Shown here piece by piece: positions 1 to 6,304 of a stretch of DNA of 8,779 nucleotides (position 1 is its first letter; each line of letters opens with the position of its first letter). A program made the translations under genes and the position numbers. The notes under the pieces were generated by a model that was not told the origin of the DNA, did no database searches, and was given only the letters and a program-made list of their open reading frames with translations. Source of the DNA: Bacteroidales bacterium (GTDB lineage Bacteria > Bacteroidota > Bacteroidia > Bacteroidales > NBLH01); assembly GCA_029933755.1 (NCBI GenBank), contig JAOZNO010000119.1, positions 1 to 8,779 on the forward strand, read 5' to 3'.

Positions 1-160
1 AGGTATCAAAATATTCTTTAGTGAACAAAACAGAATTGTCAATAAAAACGACTCTAAGTTTTAAGAAAAAGCTTGAAAAATTTTGTCTAAATTCAATTAC
101 ATCATAACTTTGTACAAGCGGATTATTTTCAAGCCACTTTAAAATTTCCAAGTCGGACAT
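1..160 (-). CDS. TumE-like (DUF6516-type) toxin, N-terminal part, cut by window edge
   Basis: This frame starts with ATG at 158-160 and stays open to the left edge, giving 53 residues. It starts MSDLEILKWLENNPLV and continues with FFLKLRVVFIDNSVLFTKEYFD near its end. The pattern of alternating hydrophobic residues followed by D-x-S-x-L-x-x-x-E-Y resembles the start of TumE/DUF6516 toxins, which usually read like 'R-x-x-x-x-x-D-G-S-x-L-x-x-x-E'. The start lies 32 bases inside the end of the 88-residue gene upstream, in another frame, which fits a translationally coupled antitoxin-toxin pair. The family call comes from remembered motif shape only. The C-terminal part, which would hold the diagnostic residues, lies outside the window. 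Confidence 0.55.
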   Translation of the reverse strand, partial: MSDLEILKWLENNPLVQSYDVIEFRQNFSSFFLKLRVVFIDNSVLFTKEYFDT

Positions 161-395
161 CTTCAATCGTTTTTGTTATATTTTGATGAAAATTCGTGTA
201 TGCTTTCCAATCAATATAGTCATCCCACTTTTCAAAAAGTTCTTCAGAACTATCATTAATTTCCTTTTCAAACTTAGTGAAGGTTATTTTATATTTTTTT
301 TCAAAAAACAATAATTTGTCATAAAAATACTTTTGCTCCGATAAGTAAGAAAGTAACATCCACTCTGCAACTTTATTCTTGTTTATTGTCAACAT
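129..395 (-). CDS. Small acidic protein, probable antitoxin of the TumE-like pair
   Basis: The product is 88 residues and ends in TGA at 129-131. No enzyme motif is visible. The N-terminal half is rich in Lys, Tyr and Phe and probably helical. The middle reads ITFTKFEKEI, then an acidic stretch and WDDYIDWKAY, and the end reads DVRLGNFKVA. Small proteins with an 'x-E-x-W-x-x-Y-x-x-W' tail next to TumE/DUF6516 genes are usually annotated as antitoxins, so the assignment rests mostly on the 32-base overlap with the downstream gene. It lies 44 bases after the mogA stop and has its own possible -7 box (421-428), so it need not belong to the molybdenum operon. It could also be an unrelated hypothetical protein. 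Confidence 0.55.
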   Translation of the reverse strand: MLTINKNKVAEWMLLSYLSEQKYFYDKLLFFEKKYKITFTKFEKEINDSSEELFEKWDDYIDWKAYTNFHQNITKTIEDVRLGNFKVA

Positions 396-420
396 TTTAA
401 TATAATTTATGTATTATATA

Positions 421-428
421 CAAATATA
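421..428 (-). promoter_or_regulatory. Possible Bacteroidota -7 box for the toxin-antitoxin pair
   Basis: On the minus strand this reads TATATTTG, a full match to the Bacteroidota -7 consensus TAnnTTTG. It lies 25 bases before the ATG at 395. I see no matching -33 TTG/TTTG at the expected spacing. In AT-rich DNA such a match can arise by chance. Confidence 0.3.
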
Positions 429-439
429 ATAAATTTTAG

Positions 440-973
440 CTATTTATGTTTCTTATGCGTATCAATACCGTGAAGCATAAATATTAGGTGTTCCAAAGTT
501 TTTAGTATTTCACCCATGTACTCACGAACTGCTTTTACGCTGCCAGGCAAACTATAAACCTGACTTTCGCCCATAACACCTGCGACACCTCGACTCAACA
601 ATGCATTAGGGATTTTTTGGCCAAATTTCAAACGAATATTTTCCATAATACCGGGAATTTCTTTATCCAGTACCTTTTTCATTACCTCAGGTGTAAAATC
701 CCGTGGACCAATACCTGTTCCGCCTGTTGTAAAAACAATATCCATTTTATCCTCTTTTGCTTTCAGCAAATTCTTTCCTAATAATGAAGCATCATCAGGT
801 ATTATTAAAGAATCAATGGTAAACGCCCATACTTTTTCTTTAAAGTAAGTATCTAGTGATTGTACAATTTCAGGGCCACTTAAATCAGCATATTCACCAC
901 GGCTTGCACGGTCGCTTAAAGTGATTACTTTAATTTTTAGTTCCCTATTTCCTTTAAATTCTTCTTTTGTCAT
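440..973 (-). CDS. mogA: Molybdopterin adenylyltransferase (MogA/MoaB family)
   Basis: A 177-residue protein of the MoCF-biosynthesis fold. MogA/MoaB proteins adenylate molybdopterin with ATP in the cytoplasm, giving MPT-AMP, the substrate on which MoeA inserts the metal. Visible motifs in order are TLSDRASRGEYADLSGP at 18-34, the nucleotide/pterin-binding loop TTGGTGIGPRDFTPE at 82-96, GIMENIR at 108-114, LSRGVAG at 126-132, SLPGS at 141-145 and a C-terminal HLIFMLHGIDTH. The length fits both MoaB (about 170) and MogA (about 195), and the sequence alone does not separate them. The His/Lys-rich tail (DTHKKHK) is typical. It is separated from the rest of the locus by 370 bases of repeat-rich DNA, so it may be transcribed separately. 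I found no convincing promoter directly upstream. Confidence 0.93.
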   Translation of the reverse strand: MTKEEFKGNRELKIKVITLSDRASRGEYADLSGPEIVQSLDTYFKEKVWAFTIDSLIIPDDASLLGKNLLKAKEDKMDIVFTTGGTGIGPRDFTPEVMKKVLDKEIPGIMENIRLKFGQKIPNALLSRGVAGVMGESQVYSLPGSVKAVREYMGEILKTLEHLIFMLHGIDTHKKHK

Positions 974-1081
974 TTTATTACAATTATTAATGGCTCTGTT
1001 TTAAATATTCTGAGATACCGATAATTATCTTCTATGTTTTAATTTACAGGCATCGCCTACGGCAAGCCTTTGGCGACCGTA

Positions 1082-1160
1082 AGTAATTAGTCATTAAGTT
1101 ATTGGTAATTAAAATAGATATTAATTACTATAGATTACTAATGGCCAGTATCTAATTACT
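1082..1160. repeat. Nested AT-rich inverted repeat
   Basis: Three arm pairs nest inside each other. AGTAATTAG (1082-1090) pairs with CTAATTACT (1152-1160). CATTA (1092-1096) pairs with TAATG (1139-1143). GTAATTAA (1105-1112) pairs with TTAATTAC (1121-1128) around an 8-base loop. The arms are low in complexity, so chance contributes, but the outer nine-base match over 79 bases is notable. Function unknown. Confidence 0.45.
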
Positions 1161-1265
1161 TGCCAGACATATGCATTGTAGATATTAAAAACATCCTAGA
1201 CCCGCTTTCCAAAGTACAAAGTACGGCGGACAGGCAATCTAAATTTGAGCGTTATTAAACAAGCT

Positions 1266-1298
1266 AAACTTACCAAGTCTTAAAGACTTTGCAAGTTT
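1266..1298. repeat. Nested hairpin repeat, family A copy 1
   Basis: The arrangement is AAACTT-ACC-AAGTCTT-A-AAGACTT-TGC-AAGTTT: an outer 6-base arm pair, a 3x3 internal loop and an inner 7-base arm pair around one base. The copy at 7133-7163 has the same layout with paired substitutions in both arms. It lies 45 bases after the DUF2459 stop on the transcript strand, but no T-run follows, so it is not a classical intrinsic terminator. Confidence 0.7.
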
Positions 1299-1343
1299 CA
1301 TTTATAATTCTTTTTTCATTAATCATTATACAATAATCAATAT

Positions 1344-2018
1344 TTATTTTCTTAAGTGGTACATCACTGATTTATCAAAAGGTGCCCAAAGAGCATTTTT
1401 CACTCCTGCCTGTTTTAAACCAGTATTCACCCAATTATTACAAGTGTTAAATATGCTATAGGTTCCATTAGCAAGATAGAACTTTTCTTTAAAACTGTAT
1501 TTGTTACTTGGGCTTACTTTGACAATTTGATTTTTGCCATTCTGTTTAAAAGATTGAGCTACATAATTACATATTTTCAGAAATTGTTTATCATTAAGTA
1601 TAATTTTAATAACTCTTTCACTTTCCTTTGGTTTTGAATTATAGCTATATACTTGCATGATTGTTTGAGTAGGTAAGAAAGCGGCTTTAAAAGCTGTTGA
1701 TATTTTCAAATCATCCCAGCTTGGTGTATTCAAATAAAACTCTTTATCACCCCACCCAAAAGCAAAATATTCATAATTTTCCTTAATTTCCAAAAAATCA
1801 TTCCATTTAATAGCATTGGTTTTTGCAGGTAAAATGATGTTTGTATGAACGCCATTAGTGCTTATAAATATTTCAGTACCACCGTCTGATTCAATAAATT
1901 CTGAATTTACCGGGATTATGGCAAGCAAAACTGCAAAAAAAAGATATAAGAGGACTCCAATAACAAGATATACTATGCTTCTGTATATAATTTTAAAAAC
2001 TTCCTTTATCTTTTTCAT
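1344..2018 (-). CDS. DUF2459/TIGR02117-family membrane-anchored protein
   Basis: About 224 residues from the chosen start. One hydrophobic segment at about 11-36 (LVIGVLLYLFFAVLLAIIP) follows a Lys-rich start, suggesting a signal anchor with the rest outside the cytoplasm. The body shows the family pattern: STNGVHTNIILP, FAFGWGDKEFYLNTPSW, and near the end NTCNNWVNTGLKQAG followed by APFDKSVMYH. The family was first noted beside urease genes and its function is unknown. The conserved His in GVHTN and Cys in NTCNNW could be a catalytic pair, which is inference only. The reading frame continues upstream to 2084, but that start would overlap moaC by 26 bases and add a low-quality stretch before the hydrophobic segment. 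ATG at 2016-2018 gives a normal anchor and a 40-base gap after moaC. Its link with cofactor synthesis is positional only. Confidence 0.8.
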   Translation of the reverse strand: MKKIKEVFKIIYRSIVYLVIGVLLYLFFAVLLAIIPVNSEFIESDGGTEIFISTNGVHTNIILPAKTNAIKWNDFLEIKENYEYFAFGWGDKEFYLNTPSWDDLKISTAFKAAFLPTQTIMQVYSYNSKPKESERVIKIILNDKQFLKICNYVAQSFKQNGKNQIVKVSPSNKYSFKEKFYLANGTYSIFNTCNNWVNTGLKQAGVKNALWAPFDKSVMYHLRK

Positions 2019-2058
2019 TTTATTAAGGACACAGGTACATAGTATCTCAAAATTATGA

Positions 2059-2511
2059 TTATATATCTGTTTTAGTTTTTTCAACTAATCTCGTATCATC
2101 AATAATCATATTTTTATCAACGGCCTTGCACATGTCATAAATAGTTAATAAAGCAACTGAAACACCTGTTAATGCTTCCATTTCCACACCTGTTTGTCCA
2201 ATACATTTGGTTTCTGAAAATATTTTCACACCGGTTTCATCCAGTTCGGCTTTTACTTTTACTTTGGTTAATTGCAAAGGATGACATAAAGGAATTAGTT
2301 CACTTGTTTTTTTTGCACCCTGTATCCCAGCAATTTCAGCAATGGTCAACACATCGCCTTTTTTCATGCTGTTTTCATTAATCAGACTAATCGTATCAGC
2401 ATGTAAGGTAATATGACCTTCTGCTTTGGCAACTCTTAATTGCTGTGGTTTATGCCCAACATCCACCATGCGGGCTTTGCCTTGTTCATCAATATGTGTT
2501 AGTTTTTCCAT
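2059..2511 (-). CDS. moaC: Cyclic pyranopterin monophosphate synthase MoaC
   Basis: 150 residues, close to the family norm of about 160. MoaC converts the MoaA product 3',8-cyclo-7,8-dihydro-GTP to cyclic pyranopterin monophosphate, the second step of molybdenum cofactor synthesis, in the cytoplasm as a hexamer. Visible signatures are MVDV at 15-18, KKTSELIPLCHPL at 67-79, GQTGVEMEALTGVSVALL at 105-122 and TIYDMCKAVDKNM at 123-135. The last contains the conserved lysines of the active site. It starts 80 bases after the moaA stop, with a hairpin (2570-2588) between, and is followed by the DUF2459 gene. Nothing appears truncated. Confidence 0.97.
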   Translation of the reverse strand: MEKLTHIDEQGKARMVDVGHKPQQLRVAKAEGHITLHADTISLINENSMKKGDVLTIAEIAGIQGAKKTSELIPLCHPLQLTKVKVKAELDETGVKIFSETKCIGQTGVEMEALTGVSVALLTIYDMCKAVDKNMIIDDTRLVEKTKTDI

Positions 2512-2569
2512 TACTTTATTATATTCTTTTGTTTTAAAACCAGAGACTCACCCCCTAGACACTAATACA

Positions 2570-2588
2570 AACAGCTCAGAGAGCTGTT
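2570..2588 (-). repeat. 3'-end hairpin repeat, family B copy 1 (after moaA)
   Basis: AACAGCTC-AGA-GAGCTGTT is a perfect 8-base inverted repeat with a 3-base loop, beginning 3 bases after the moaA stop codon. A near-identical hairpin covers the stop of wtpA (7193-7211). No T-run of terminator length follows on the transcript strand. It could act in mRNA end protection, processing or partial termination. Confidence 0.7.
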
Positions 2589-2591
2589 CTA

Positions 2592-3392
2592 CTACCCGCC
2601 AACATTACTAAATTTAGCAACAAAGCTTTTAGTTCCGGCTTTTGGTTTATTACCTACGGCCAATGAAATTGCTTTTTCAGCACCTAGTTTGCGTACATCG
2701 TACTCTAAATCACTAAAAAGACAAGGACGAATTTTTCCATTACTGGTTAAACGCAAACGGTTACAAATTTTACATTCGCCACCATCGCCACCCTGTACAC
2801 GCCAAAACTGTCCGGTTTCTAAATCCATTTCACGAATAAAACGAACTTGAAGGTCATTTTCCTCACAAAATTTAGCTACATCTTGTGCATCTGGTTCCAT
2901 TTTCGATTTCTGAATTACACAGTTAATCTTAACCGGATTTAAACCTGCTTTTTTTGCAGCATTTATCCCTCCAAATACCTGATTAATATCACCCAAACGG
3001 GTAACTTCTTTGTACTTTTCAGGATCCATTGTATCTAAACTAATATTCACCCTATGCAAACCTGCATCAGCTAATTGTTGTGCATATTTTGTCAGATATA
3101 TTCCGTTGGTAGTCATTCCTAAATCCTTCACCCCATCAAGTGATGCAATCATTCTAACCAACTCTACAACATTTTTCCGCACCAAAGGTTCACCACCGGT
3201 AATTCTAATTTTATCCACACCCATTGAGACAGCCACTTTGGCTACTTCGTAAATTTCATCAAAACTCAAAATCTCTTTATGAGGAATAAGTTTAATTCCT
3301 TCAGCAGGCATACAATATACACAACGCAGATTACAACGATCAGTAATCGAAATGCGCATATAATTAATTCTTCTATTATATTTGTCTAACAT
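2592..3392 (-). CDS. moaA: GTP 3',8-cyclase MoaA, short form
   Basis: A radical SAM enzyme that rearranges GTP to 3',8-cyclo-7,8-dihydro-GTP. The first [4Fe-4S] site is C20-x3-C24-x2-C27 within RISITDRCNLRCVYC. The SAM motif GGEPL is at 66-70 and SLDT at 118-121. The second cluster site is C207-x2-C210 and C224, flanking the GTP-contacting NRLRLT. The C-terminal Gly-Gly (265-266), needed for activity in studied MoaA proteins, is present. The protein has 266 residues against the usual 320-340. The shortfall lies between FIREMD (185-190) and C207, where the normal stretch of about 50-60 residues is reduced to MDLETGQFWRVQGGDGGE. All catalytic parts remain, so this looks like a compact natural variant. 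The start overlaps the end of moeA by 17 bases, implying coupled translation. Confidence 0.95.
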   Translation of the reverse strand: MLDKYNRRINYMRISITDRCNLRCVYCMPAEGIKLIPHKEILSFDEIYEVAKVAVSMGVDKIRITGGEPLVRKNVVELVRMIASLDGVKDLGMTTNGIYLTKYAQQLADAGLHRVNISLDTMDPEKYKEVTRLGDINQVFGGINAAKKAGLNPVKINCVIQKSKMEPDAQDVAKFCEENDLQVRFIREMDLETGQFWRVQGGDGGECKICNRLRLTSNGKIRPCLFSDLEYDVRKLGAEKAISLAVGNKPKAGTKSFVAKFSNVGG

Positions 3393-4590
3393 TTATCAAT
3401 TCTCCTTCTTTAAGTTCTGTAACACCAATTGGCACAGCCATTATTCCATCAGCCGGACCTAAACCATTAATATGTGCTGAGCCATGATACTCTACCGGGA
3501 CAACTGTCCCTTCCTGTGTAAATATTGCAGGAACCCATGATAAACGTTCAGCCTTTCTTCTTCTATAATCCTTACCGAGGGGTAACTTAAAATTAAAAGG
3601 CTTATATTTTTGTCCCATCAATAGATAAAGCAAAGGTTTTGTTAATAATTCAAACTGCACGAAGGATGAAACAGGGTTTCCTGGCAGGCCAAAGCAAAAT
3701 TTGTCTCCTCGTTTTCCAAAAACTGTAGGTTTACCAGGCTGAACAGCAATACTTTCAAACAGTAGCTCAAACTTAAGACTTTTTAATATTTCTGGCACTA
3801 AGTCAAAATCACCCATTGACACTCCTCCGGTAAGAAGAACTACATCATTTTCCTCATAAGCCTTTTGAATTAGATCCATGGTTACATTTTCTGTATCACG
3901 GGCTATTCCAAAATAATTTGCTTCAATTCCCATTGCTTTTAATTGTGCAACTATCTGAGCACCATTACTATTTCTTATTTGTGAAATATTCGGTTTTATA
4001 TGTGGTTCAACAATCTCATCACCTGTAGGAATAACCGCAACTTTCGGCTTCCGGTAAACCAAAGGTTCAATAGAACCCACTGATGCCATAGTTGCAATAT
4101 GTTGGGCTTTAATCAATGTTCCTTTTTCAAGTACGACATTCCCGGTTTCTATATCTTCGCCCAAATAACAAATATTAACATTGGGCTTATTCTCAGATTC
4201 TACTTCACAAACATTTATTTCGGGTATTATTTTAGTATATCTTATTTTATTGTTTCCAGTTTCCTCGGTATGCTCAACCATTATAACGCAATCTGCACCT
4301 TCAGGTATCATTGCACCTGTCATAATTTTAGCACATTGATTTTTACCTATCGTTTTTTCAGGTATTTTGCCTGCCGGAATTACTTCAACAACTTCCAGTT
4401 CATTAGCCATGTCAGCTTCTTTACAAGCATAACCATCCATTGCTGATTTATCAAAAGGTGGCATATTCATATCAGACTTCACGTCTTCTGCAAGAACACA
4501 TCCCAAAGAATTATTCAACAATACCTTTTCTGTACTAAGTTTAATACCTGCTTCAGACACTATTCTATATGCTTCTTCAAATTTTATCAT
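3376..4590 (-). CDS. moeA: Molybdopterin molybdenumtransferase MoeA
   Basis: 404 residues, the normal length. MoeA takes adenylated molybdopterin from MogA, cleaves off AMP and inserts molybdate (or tungstate) to give the active cofactor. Ordered signatures: PPFDKSAMDGYA at 44-55, TGAMIPEGADCVIMVE at 91-106, the MoCF-domain core VAVIPTGDEI at 184-193, TGGVSMGDFD at 254-263, QPGKP at 284-288 and GLPGNPVSSFVQFE at 301-314. A C-terminal domain with SAHINGLGPADGIM follows at 371-384. The C-terminal domain fits MoeA domain IV. There is no fused substrate-binding or MobB domain, which some MoeA proteins have. It starts 46 bases after the mobB-like stop. That gap carries a CACAAAG repeat ending about 11 bases before the ATG. 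It overlaps moaA by 17 bases. Confidence 0.96.
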   Translation of the reverse strand: MIKFEEAYRIVSEAGIKLSTEKVLLNNSLGCVLAEDVKSDMNMPPFDKSAMDGYACKEADMANELEVVEVIPAGKIPEKTIGKNQCAKIMTGAMIPEGADCVIMVEHTEETGNNKIRYTKIIPEINVCEVESENKPNVNICYLGEDIETGNVVLEKGTLIKAQHIATMASVGSIEPLVYRKPKVAVIPTGDEIVEPHIKPNISQIRNSNGAQIVAQLKAMGIEANYFGIARDTENVTMDLIQKAYEENDVVLLTGGVSMGDFDLVPEILKSLKFELLFESIAVQPGKPTVFGKRGDKFCFGLPGNPVSSFVQFELLTKPLLYLLMGQKYKPFNFKLPLGKDYRRRKAERLSWVPAIFTQEGTVVPVEYHGSAHINGLGPADGIMAVPIGVTELKEGELINVRQI

Positions 4591-4601
4591 ACTCTTTTTT
4601 T

Positions 4602-4629
4602 AACACAAAGGACACATAGAACACAAAGG
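4602..4629. repeat. CACAAAG triplet repeat, family C copy 1
   Basis: Three imperfect tandem CACAAAG-type units (CACAAAGG, CACATAGA, CACAAAGG) fill the gap between mobB-like and moeA. A very similar copy in the same orientation is at 5193-5222. This kind of sequence occurs widely between Bacteroidota genes, from general knowledge. Each copy lies just upstream of a gene starting ATGATAAAA on the minus strand. Confidence 0.75.
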
Positions 4630-4636
4630 TCTCATT

Positions 4637-5185
4637 TTATTGTTGTATTGCCCACTGCCCATTTTTTATTATAATATTCTCAATATCAAAATCATGCTTT
4701 TCACCATCTGTAAAAATAATTTTATCCGCTAATGGTTCCATTTTTTTTGCACTTGGTTTTATTTTATTTGAGTTTTTATGTTTTATCATTAAAAATAAAG
4801 CAGGTTTAAGCACTTTTCGTAAACTGTTTGATTCGCACAAAATAAAACTATTTTCAGGAATTTGCTGAAACAATTCATTAAAAGCATCTTTGATAAATTC
4901 ACTTTTTACTTTTATTCTGAAAACCTGTTTTGCACCTGCTTTAAGCATACGCATAGTATCCTCATCACCACTATTGTCAAATTCTTCAATTATACGATAA
5001 TTTCCCTTTAAAGGATTTCTATCTTTACCATGAAAAAACATATCACCTTCGTACAAAGTTTTTATTTTTAAACCAATAATTGAGTTTATTTTACTCAAGT
5101 TCTCTATAATAGCACATGAAAAGCTTGTTTTACCAACATTTCTGGTAGCACCGCCAATAAGTAATATTTTTTTTTGTTTTATCAT
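4637..5185 (-). CDS. Divergent MobB-like P-loop protein
   Basis: 182 residues from the chosen ATG at 5183-5185. A P-loop at 13-20 (ATRNVGKT) fits the [AG]-x4-GK-[ST] rule and suggests GTP or ATP binding. Further matches to MobB-type proteins are GLKIKTL at 38-44, HGKD at 52-55 and DTMRMLKAGA at 76-85. Where MobB usually has a Glu-Gly pair in its LVEGFK-type strand, this protein has ILCESNSL (115-122), followed by PALFLMI and KPSA. MobB supports guanine dinucleotide attachment to molybdopterin; whether this protein does is unknown, and no MobA is encoded here. The frame extends 16 codons upstream, but those residues (LCVSLCPLWL) are read through a dispersed repeat, so the later ATG is preferred. 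It lies between wtpC and moeA, tying it to the same pathway. Confidence 0.72.
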   Translation of the reverse strand: MIKQKKILLIGGATRNVGKTSFSCAIIENLSKINSIIGLKIKTLYEGDMFFHGKDRNPLKGNYRIIEEFDNSGDEDTMRMLKAGAKQVFRIKVKSEFIKDAFNELFQQIPENSFILCESNSLRKVLKPALFLMIKHKNSNKIKPSAKKMEPLADKIIFTDGEKHDFDIENIIIKNGQWAIQQ

Positions 5186-5192
5186 ATTTTTC

Positions 5193-5222
5193 AACCACAA
5201 AGGGCACAAAGAAACACAAAGG
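5193..5222. repeat. CACAAAG triplet repeat, family C copy 2
   Basis: CACAAAGGG, CACAAAGAAA and CACAAAGG lie in tandem between wtpC and the mobB-like gene, 7 bases before its chosen ATG. It aligns with 4602-4629 with only a few substitutions and two single-base gaps. With that copy it brackets the mobB-like gene in direct orientation. Confidence 0.75.
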
Positions 5223-5251
5223 ATTATTTGCAACTAAATCATAAATTACTT

Positions 5252-6304
5252 CTACGTTTTTAAAAACCTCACCGCTGATGCTTTAAAAGAAATCCACACT
5301 TTTTTCCCTTGTTCTAACTCCATTCGTTCATATGACTCATGTGTAATTAACACAAAAAAAAGCAAGGATGCCTGTATTGCGACTTCCATTCCTAAACGGG
5401 CAGGTATCGCTTCTTTTACTATTCCTTCAAAATTATTCATTGCACTGGATTCAGGTCTTTTATCATAAATAAGAATATCCTCATCACGAATCATTACATA
5501 ACCTTCCCCCTCTTCGTCATCAGACAATAAACAGATTTCTGTTTCACCATTCACTTTTGCAAAAGTTCTTTCCTTATTTTGATACAGAATTGATTTAAAG
5601 AAATTTTTCATACCAACAAAATTGGCCACAAATTCTGATTCAGGATTTTTAAAAACAGACTGAATTGTGCCTGATTGAATAATTTTTCCATCATCTATAA
5701 CAGCCACTTTTTTGCCTAAAGCAATTGCCTCATCATAATCATGTGTAACATGAATAATTGTTTGTCCTTTTTTATTAATTTCTTTAAGCAGAGCACGCAA
5801 TCCACTTCGCAACTGTACATCAAGAGATGAAAGAGGTTCATCAAGCAATAGAACTTTTGGCTTTTTTACTAAAGTTCGTGCAAGTGCCACTCTTTGCGAT
5901 TCGCCACCGGATAATGTTCCTGGCATTCTATTTAACAAATGCTGAATATTCATACGTACAGCAATATCATTAAGTTTTGCTTTTTTTTCAGCGTTTCCCT
6001 CACCTGAGACATTCAATGCATACAAAATATTTTCCTGAACTGTTTTATGTGGAAATAGAGCAAAATCCTGAAAAACCAAGCCAATTTGTCTTTTCTGGAT
6101 TGGTTTTTTAGTTAAATTATCACCATTAAGATAAATTTCACCTTCTTTGGGCTGAATTAAACCAGCAATAAGCTCTAAAAGTAATGATTTTCCAGAACCA
6201 GAATTTCCTAAAAGCACAAAGTAATCACCATTTTCAACTCGAAGATTAATCTCCTTAAGTGAAAACTGCTTGTATTTTTTTGATATGTTTTTAAGCTCTA
6301 ACAA
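5252..6304 (-). CDS. wtpC: Tungstate/molybdate ABC transporter ATPase with C-terminal TOBE domain
   Basis: 350 residues, normal for ModC/WtpC. It hydrolyses ATP to power oxyanion import on the cytoplasmic face of the membrane. Landmarks: Walker A GNSGSGKS at 33-40, Q-loop VFQD with Q79, signature LSGGESQRVALARTL at 131-145, Walker B VLLLDEP at 151-157, D-loop SSLD at 159-162 and H-loop HVTHD with H188. Residues from about 289 (NNFEGIVKEAIPARLGMEVAI, then LITHESYERMEL and VWISFKASAVRFL) form a TOBE domain, which in ModC/WtpC binds oxyanion and can inhibit transport. TOBE-containing ATPases of other specificities exist, so the substrate call leans on wtpA. The start overlaps the end of the permease gene by 14 bases, implying coupled translation. 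Confidence 0.93.
   Translation of the reverse strand: MLELKNISKKYKQFSLKEINLRVENGDYFVLLGNSGSGKSLLLELIAGLIQPKEGEIYLNGDNLTKKPIQKRQIGLVFQDFALFPHKTVQENILYALNVSGEGNAEKKAKLNDIAVRMNIQHLLNRMPGTLSGGESQRVALARTLVKKPKVLLLDEPLSSLDVQLRSGLRALLKEINKKGQTIIHVTHDYDEAIALGKKVAVIDDGKIIQSGTIQSVFKNPESEFVANFVGMKNFFKSILYQNKERTFAKVNGETEICLLSDDEEGEGYVMIRDEDILIYDKRPESSAMNNFEGIVKEAIPARLGMEVAIQASLLFFVLITHESYERMELEQGKKVWISFKASAVRFLKT

Larger units (their letters stand above)
974..1343. other. Gene-free, repeat-rich intergenic region
   Basis: No supported gene lies here. The region contains a GC-rich patch with inverted GGC/GCC arms (1049-1078), a nested AT-rich palindrome (1082-1160), a GC-rich relic resembling Bacteroidota 'GTCCGCC' dispersed repeats (about 1200-1236), and a nested hairpin repeat (1266-1298) with a relative at 7133-7163. 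A 20-codon minus-strand frame (1239-1301) runs through the last hairpin but looks like a by-product of it. Confidence 0.7.

Noticed and set aside
1266..1298. Family A hairpin as a classical rho-independent terminator
   Set aside because: No T-run follows on either strand, and the stem has internal mismatches; it was kept as a repeat only.
1239..1301. 20-codon minus-strand frame starting MKLAKSLRLGKF
   Set aside because: It is built almost wholly from the family A hairpin and has no independent support as a peptide gene.
2019..2084. Longer start for the DUF2459 gene overlapping moaC
   Set aside because: It adds 22 residues before the signal anchor and overlaps moaC by 26 bases; the later Met gives a normal Lys-rich start followed by the membrane segment.
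1858..4446. Plus-strand open frames inside the DUF2459, moaC, moaA and moeA genes
   Set aside because: They lie opposite strongly conserved coding sequence, match no family I know, and are explained as antisense shadows.
4602..5222. CACAAAG units as a CRISPR array or an IS element's terminal repeats
   Set aside because: The units are too short and too closely spaced for a CRISPR, and the DNA between the two copies encodes a MobB-like protein, not a transposase.
5186..5233. Upstream extension of the mobB-like gene starting MQIILCVSLCPLWL
   Set aside because: These codons read through the CACAAAG dispersed repeat, a well-known source of false N-termini; the ATG at 5183-5185 directly precedes a normal P-loop N-terminus.
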